Part shown: positions 57,246 to 60,297 of the stretch, piece by piece
How the letters are laid out: each line of letters begins with the position of its first letter
Numbering within the stretch: position 1 is the first letter of the stretch
Origin: Secundilactobacillus angelensis
GTDB lineage: Bacteria > Bacillota > Bacilli > Lactobacillales > Lactobacillaceae
DNA length: 60,297 nucleotides
Assembly (NCBI RefSeq): GCF_012641075.1
Contig: NZ_JAAXLJ010000015.1
Coordinates: 1-60,297, forward strand
Reading direction: 5' to 3'
The notes under the pieces: model-generated
What the model was told of the DNA's origin: nothing
What the model saw: the letters and a program-made list of their open reading frames with translations, nothing else
Database searches by the model: none
Program-made: the position numbers and the translations under genes

Positions 57246-58460
57246 TTGCAAAATAAAGCATCACAAAAATTATCGCCATTTAAAAAACCAACTCAGGAAC
57301 AGGCAAGCCTAATTAACGATGCACAGAGATTCATCAGTCAACACATTCATGATAAGACACCCGCAGTATACGTCATAACCGGTGATGCGGGTACGGGTAA
57401 AAGTGTGGTATTAAGCCAACTCTTCTACCGCCTTCAACAGGCATCTCATGACGAAAAGAATGTTTTATGGCAAACTCAAAACTATTTTATGGTCAATCAC
57501 CCGGAGCTGTTGAAGGTTTATCGACAGATTGCTGGTGAACTTCCTGGGGTTCTAAAGAAGAGTTTTCAGCGACCGACCTCGCTGATTAATCGCATGCGTA
57601 AAGACCACAAGACATTTGATGTGGGCGTGATAGATGAGTCACACCTTCTTCTATCCCAGCCAGACCATTATAATAATTTCTACGGACACAATCAGTTACT
57701 GTCGTTGTTAGAACTATGTCATGTTTTAGTAATCGTCTTCGATTCTCATCAAGTATTACGACTAAAAACATACTGGACAGCTGACCGTCTAAAAGAATTG
57801 TTATCGCCCTATCCACAAAAATGGGTTCATTTAAATCAACAATTCCGCATGCATGCAGATGACAGTCTCATTCAGTGGATTGATCATTTTACTGGAGACA
57901 GGCAACTATTGCCACTACAAGAAAGTTTTCGTTTGCACTATGATTTCCGGGTTTTCTCGGACGCTGAAAAAATGCGACAAACAATCGTCACACAAAACTG
58001 CAAAGTTGGCCTATCAAGAATAGTTTCGACTACCGGTTATCCATCTACACTGGATGGTGGTAAGCACTACATCACTGAAGGTAAATTTAAGTTGCCATGG
58101 GATCAGTATAATTTCACTGCCACACCATGGGCAGAGATCCCTGAGACAATTAACGAAGTGGGTTCTATTTATACTTGTCAAGGCTTCGATTTAAACTACG
58201 TTGGCCTCATCCTGGGACCCCCAGTCACACTTTCAGCTGACGGTAAAAAAATTGAGATTGACACCAGTAAAATTACTGATAGCGAATCTTTCAAACAACG
58301 TGATGACATGTCTGACCCACATGAAATATTAGCTGCAAAAGTCCAATTGAACTTGAATGCAATCAACGTGTTAATGAAACGTGGTGTAAAGGGTTTATAT
58401 CTCTTTGCTCATGATCCTGCTTTACGGCAACGTCTATGCCAGCAATATCAGACAATGTGA
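57246..58460 (+). CDS. DUF2075 family P-loop ATPase
   Basis: 404 residues. A superfamily 1 helicase-like ATPase: Walker A VITGDAGTGKS near residue 45, Walker B VGVIDESHLLL near 127, the sensor VFDSHQVL, a QQFR motif, and SIYTCQGFDLNYVG near 315, which resembles helicase motif V/VI. The DUF2075 (Schlafen-AAA-related) family is found alone or fused to nucleases. Here there is no nuclease domain. The TTG start follows AAGGAG at 7 nt. The biological role is unknown. Phage- or DNA-related functions are possible. Confidence 0.85.
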   Translation: MQNKASQKLSPFKKPTQEQASLINDAQRFISQHIHDKTPAVYVITGDAGTGKSVVLSQLFYRLQQASHDEKNVLWQTQNYFMVNHPELLKVYRQIAGELPGVLKKSFQRPTSLINRMRKDHKTFDVGVIDESHLLLSQPDHYNNFYGHNQLLSLLELCHVLVIVFDSHQVLRLKTYWTADRLKELLSPYPQKWVHLNQQFRMHADDSLIQWIDHFTGDRQLLPLQESFRLHYDFRVFSDAEKMRQTIVTQNCKVGLSRIVSTTGYPSTLDGGKHYITEGKFKLPWDQYNFTATPWAEIPETINEVGSIYTCQGFDLNYVGLILGPPVTLSADGKKIEIDTSKITDSESFKQRDDMSDPHEILAAKVQLNLNAINVLMKRGVKGLYLFAHDPALRQRLCQQYQTM

Positions 58461-58494
58461 ACGTCATCAAATTAAATGGTTCTATATAAATCAA

Positions 58495-58556
58495 AAGAGG
58501 ACATCCATCAAGCAGGCCTCCTCAGTCTGCATTGACGAATGTCTTTTTAGTTGTTA
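58495..58556 (+). terminator. Terminator of the DUF2075 gene
   Basis: A long interrupted stem (GACAT..TCAA.GCAG against CTGC.TTGA..ATGTC) followed by TTTTTAG. Confidence 0.65.
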
Positions 58557-58569
58557 AACCTCTGATGAA

Positions 58570-58594
58570 ATTAAAAAATCGCCCTTCGGCGATT
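58570..58594 (-). terminator. Terminator of the tRNA operon
   Basis: AATCGCC-GAAG-GGCGATT on the minus strand, a stable tetraloop stem, followed by TTTTAATTT. It lies 12 nt after the last tRNA. Confidence 0.9.
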
Positions 58595-58606
58595 AACGAA
58601 AATGGA

Positions 58607-58680
58607 CGGTCCGTACGAGACTCGAACTCGTGATCTCCTGCGTGACAGGCAGGCGTCCTAACCAGCTAGACCAACGGACC
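58607..58680 (-). tRNA. tRNA-Asp (GTC), copy 2
   Basis: 74 nt with a complete cloverleaf. The anticodon loop is CTGTCAC, acceptor GGTCCGT/ACGGACC. CCA is not encoded. It is identical to the copy at 59219-59292 and is the last tRNA of the operon. Confidence 0.96.
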
Positions 58681-58687
58681 ATTCGAA

Positions 58688-58761
<74 letters not shown>

Positions 58762-58782
58762 ATAATATAAATGTTATGAAGA

Positions 58783-58854
58783 TGACCCGTACGGGATTCG
58801 AACCCATGTTACCGCCGTGAAAGGGCGGTGTCTTAACCACTTGACCAACGGGTC
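58783..58854 (-). tRNA. tRNA-Glu (TTC)
   Basis: 72 nt. The anticodon loop is CTTTCAC, acceptor GACCCGT/ACGGGTC, discriminator A. It is an expected substrate of MnmA encoded in this window. Confidence 0.95.
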
Positions 58855-58882
58855 ATAGCTTTAAAATATAAAAACCAAACAA

Positions 58883-58970
58883 CGGAGAAAGAGAGATTCG
58901 AACTCTCGCGCCGCTTACGCGACCTACACCCTTAGCAGGGGCGCCTCTTCAGCCACTTGAGTATTTCTCC
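58883..58970 (-). tRNA. tRNA-Ser (GCT)
   Basis: 88 nt with a long variable arm (class II). The anticodon loop is TGCTAAG, acceptor GGAGAAA/TTTCTCC, discriminator G. It reads AGC and AGU. Confidence 0.95.
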
Positions 58971-58972
58971 AA

Positions 58973-59046
<74 letters not shown>

Positions 59047-59050
59047 AAAA

Positions 59051-59121
59051 AGCGGGTAACGAGAATCGAACTCGCGACAACAGCTTGGAAGGCTGTGGTT
59101 TTACCACTAAACTATACCCGC
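59051..59121 (-). tRNA. tRNA-Gly (TCC)
   Basis: 71 nt. The anticodon loop is CTTCCAA, acceptor GCGGGTA/TACCCGC, discriminator T. Confidence 0.95.
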
Positions 59122-59138
59122 ATGGATCTTTTGAGCAA

Positions 59139-59211
59139 TGGCGCGGGACGGAATCGAACCGCCGACACACGGAGCTTCAATCCGTTGCTCTACCAACTGA
59201 GCTACCGAGCC
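59139..59211 (-). tRNA. tRNA-Phe (GAA)
   Basis: 73 nt. The anticodon loop is TTGAAGC, so position 37 is G where bacterial tRNA-Phe normally has A. The acceptor GGCTCGG/CCGCGCC has one mismatch, U4 against C69. Otherwise it is a normal cloverleaf. Confidence 0.93.
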
Positions 59212-59218
59212 ATATAAA

Positions 59219-59292
59219 CGGTCCGTACGAGACTCGAACTCGTGATCTCCTGCGTGACAGGCAGGCGTCCTAACCAGCTAGACCAACGGACC
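59219..59292 (-). tRNA. tRNA-Asp (GTC), copy 1
   Basis: 74 nt, the same sequence as the copy at 58607-58680. Confidence 0.96.
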
Positions 59293-59299
59293 ATACAAA

Positions 59300-59373
<74 letters not shown>

Positions 59374-59379
59374 ATAATA

Positions 59380-59469
59380 AGGAGGATGAGAGATTCGAAC
59401 TCTCGCGTGGTTTGACCCACCTGACGGTTTTCAAGACCGTTCCCTTCAGCCAGACTTGGGTAATCCTCC
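59380..59469 (-). tRNA. tRNA-Ser (TGA)
   Basis: 90 nt, class II with a long variable arm. The anticodon loop is CTTGAAA, acceptor GGAGGAT/ATCCTCC. Confidence 0.95.
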
Positions 59470-59508
59470 ATGATGAAACTATAATAATGATCACTAACTA
59501 AGGACCAA

Positions 59509-59582
59509 TGGACCTTGTAGGACTCGAACCTACGACCGGACGGTTATGAGCCGTCTGCTCTAACCAACTGAGCTAAAGGTCC
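59509..59582 (-). tRNA. tRNA with CAT anticodon, probably tRNA-Ile2 (lysidine type)
   Basis: 74 nt. The anticodon loop is CTCATAA, acceptor GGACCTT/AAGGTCC. It lacks initiator marks and differs from the elongator Met gene next to it. The body and the position between tRNA-Met and tRNA-Ser resemble the Ile2 gene of Bacillus tRNA clusters. A second elongator Met is the alternative. Confidence 0.75.
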
Positions 59583-59597
59583 GAGTCAAAGATCAAA

Positions 59598-59671
59598 TCG
59601 CGGCGGGGGGGATCGAACCCTCGACCTCCCGGGTATGAACCGGACGCTCTAGCCAGCTGAGCTACACCGCG
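59598..59671 (-). tRNA. Elongator tRNA-Met (CAT)
   Basis: 74 nt. The anticodon loop is TTCATAC, as in Bacillus elongator tRNA-Met. The acceptor CGCGGTG/CGCCGCG has one G-U pair. The T stem GAGGG/CCCCC has one A-C mismatch. Confidence 0.9.
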
Positions 59672-59711
59672 ATGGTGTTTAAATAAAACTGTTTGAAGCT
59701 TTTTATTTAAA

Positions 59712-59785
59712 TCGGGAAGACAGGATTCGAACCTGCGACCCCCTGGTCCCAAACCAGGTGCTCTACCAAGCTGAGCTACTTCCCG
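59712..59785 (-). tRNA. tRNA-Pro (TGG)
   Basis: 74 nt. The anticodon loop is TTTGGGA, acceptor CGGGAAG/CTTCCCG, discriminator A. Confidence 0.96.
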
Positions 59786-59791
59786 TTAAAA

Positions 59792-59865
59792 TGCACCCAG
59801 TAGGAGTCGAACCTACAACCTTCTGATTCGTAGTCAGACACTCTATCCAGTTGCGCTATGGGTGC
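59792..59865 (-). tRNA. tRNA-Arg (ACG)
   Basis: 74 nt. The anticodon loop is CTACGAA, acceptor GCACCCA/TGGGTGC. A34 would be deaminated to inosine by TadA to read CGU, CGC and CGA. Confidence 0.96.
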
Positions 59866-59886
59866 AAAAGTTATCAAAACAAAAAA

Positions 59887-59972
59887 TGCCGAGGACCGGG
59901 ATCGAACCGGTACGGTCATCACTGACCGCAGGATTTTAAGTCCTGTGCGTCTGCCAATTCCGCCACCCCGGC
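59887..59972 (-). tRNA. tRNA-Leu (TAA)
   Basis: 86 nt, class II. The anticodon loop is CTTAAAA, acceptor GCCGGGG/CCTCGGC with one G-U pair. TAA/CAA-reading Leu tRNAs are TrmL substrates, and trmL lies at 46414. Confidence 0.95.
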
Positions 59973-59984
59973 GTATATGGCATA

Positions 59985-60056
59985 AGCGGAAGACGGGATT
60001 CGAACCCGCGACCCCCACCATGGCAAGGTGATGTTCTACCACTGAACTACTTCCGC
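59985..60056 (-). tRNA. tRNA-Gly (GCC)
   Basis: 72 nt. The anticodon loop is TTGCCAT, acceptor GCGGAAG/CTTCCGC, discriminator T. Confidence 0.95.
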
Positions 60057-60069
60057 ATATTAAGTTGAA

Positions 60070-60142
60070 TGCCGACTAGAAGATTCGAACTTCCGACCCC
60101 CTGTTTACAAGACAGGTGCTCTACCAACTGAGCTAAGTCGGC
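60070..60142 (-). tRNA. tRNA-Thr (TGT)
   Basis: 73 nt. The anticodon loop is CTTGTAA, acceptor GCCGACT/AGTCGGC, discriminator A. It is the first tRNA after the internal promoter. Confidence 0.96.
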
Positions 60143-60154
60143 AACACAATAAAC

Positions 60155-60183
60155 ATAGTATCAAATCTAACTTTTAATGTCAA
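60155..60183 (-). promoter_or_regulatory. Internal consensus promoter in the tRNA array
   Basis: A perfect TTGACA (-35) and TACTAT (-10) are separated by 17 nt, in the only long spacer (58 nt) of this end of the array, just ahead of tRNA-Thr. Confidence 0.85.
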
Positions 60184-60200
60184 CATGATAATTGACTCAA

Positions 60201-60273
60201 TGAGCCGTGACAGTCTCGAACTGTCGACCCTCTGATTAAAAGTCAGATGCTCTACCAACTGAGCTAACGGCTC
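60201..60273 (-). tRNA. tRNA-Lys (TTT)
   Basis: 73 nt. The anticodon loop is CTTTTAA, acceptor GAGCCGT/ACGGCTC, discriminator A. It is an expected MnmA substrate. Confidence 0.96.
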
Positions 60274-60275
60274 AA

Positions 60276-60297
60276 TGGAGGATACAGGGCTCGAACC
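60276..60297 (-). tRNA. 3' part of a further tRNA, cut by the window edge
   Basis: GGTTCGAGCCCTGTATCCTCCA type 3' end (T loop, half T stem, acceptor ATCCTCC plus A). The anticodon is outside the window, so the amino acid cannot be given. Confidence 0.8.

Noticed and set aside
59509-59582. Calling this CAT tRNA a second elongator Met
   Set aside because: Its body differs from the adjacent elongator Met and resembles Ile2 genes, although the alternative is not excluded.

Overview
The window looks like chromosome of a low-GC Gram-positive lactic acid bacterium of the Lactobacillaceae. The grounds are gene content and order: an mraZ-to-ileS division cluster, a cysteine desulfurase/DUF1831/mnmA block, a spxH/pepF/coiA/mecA/spx block, AGGAGG-type ribosome binding sites, many TTG starts, and tRNA genes without encoded CCA. 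I see no insertion sequence, prophage, CRISPR array or rRNA gene. I cannot name the species from sequence alone. Nearly all genes are on the minus strand, so transcription mostly runs from high to low coordinates.

Positions 1-16600 (accessory metabolism and cell wall). A diacylglycerol-kinase-family lipid kinase is the only plus-strand gene here. It is followed by a small unknown protein, a secreted LysM-NlpC/P60 hydrolase and a secreted DUF1002 protein. A probable muropeptide-recycling unit comes next: a Crp/Fnr-type regulator, a dipeptide epimerase (YkfB type), a cytoplasmic NlpC/P60 endopeptidase (YkfC type) and a cytoplasmic beta-lactamase-fold hydrolase. The arginine deiminase operon arcA-arcB-arcC has a terminator-like hairpin between arcB and arcC. 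Next are a LacI-family regulator, a YghZ-like aldo/keto reductase, the MurNAc-6-phosphate etherase murQ with a perfect cre site, and an oligopeptide-binding lipoprotein. MurQ handles the sugar half of muropeptides and the ykf-like genes the peptide half. The two promoter regions share a 13-nt motif.

Positions 16600-29700 (housekeeping). prs, recD2, a TPR protein and a histidine phosphatase form one group. A cold-shock protein, a NUDIX hydrolase, a membrane-anchored small protein, mtnN, a cysteine desulfurase, DUF1831 and mnmA form a second group that ends at a strong terminator. The desulfurase and MnmA together would thiolate tRNA U34. ileS follows, with an upstream T-box leader.

Positions 29700-46400 (cell division and envelope). 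In transcription order the genes are DUF3397, mraZ, rsmH, ftsL, pbp2x, mraY, murD, murG, divIB, ftsA, ftsZ, sepF, ylmG, ylmH, divIVA and ileS. Four MraZ-type repeats with an exact 10-nt period lie ahead of mraZ. A terminator lies between divIB and ftsA. A 40-residue DUF4044 gene faces ftsK across a bidirectional terminator.

Positions 46400-58500. trmL is preceded by a candidate short RNA or attenuator that no protein gene explains. cutC follows. relQ-nadK-rluD form an overlapping operon. spxH, pepF, coiA, mecA and spx are stress and competence functions. An RNase Z-like metallo-hydrolase, a probable ABM-fold protein and a DUF2075 ATPase complete the region.

Positions 58570-60297 hold a minus-strand array of 18 complete tRNA genes and one cut off by the window edge. 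It contains a duplicated tRNA-Asp/tRNA-fMet pair and one internal consensus promoter.
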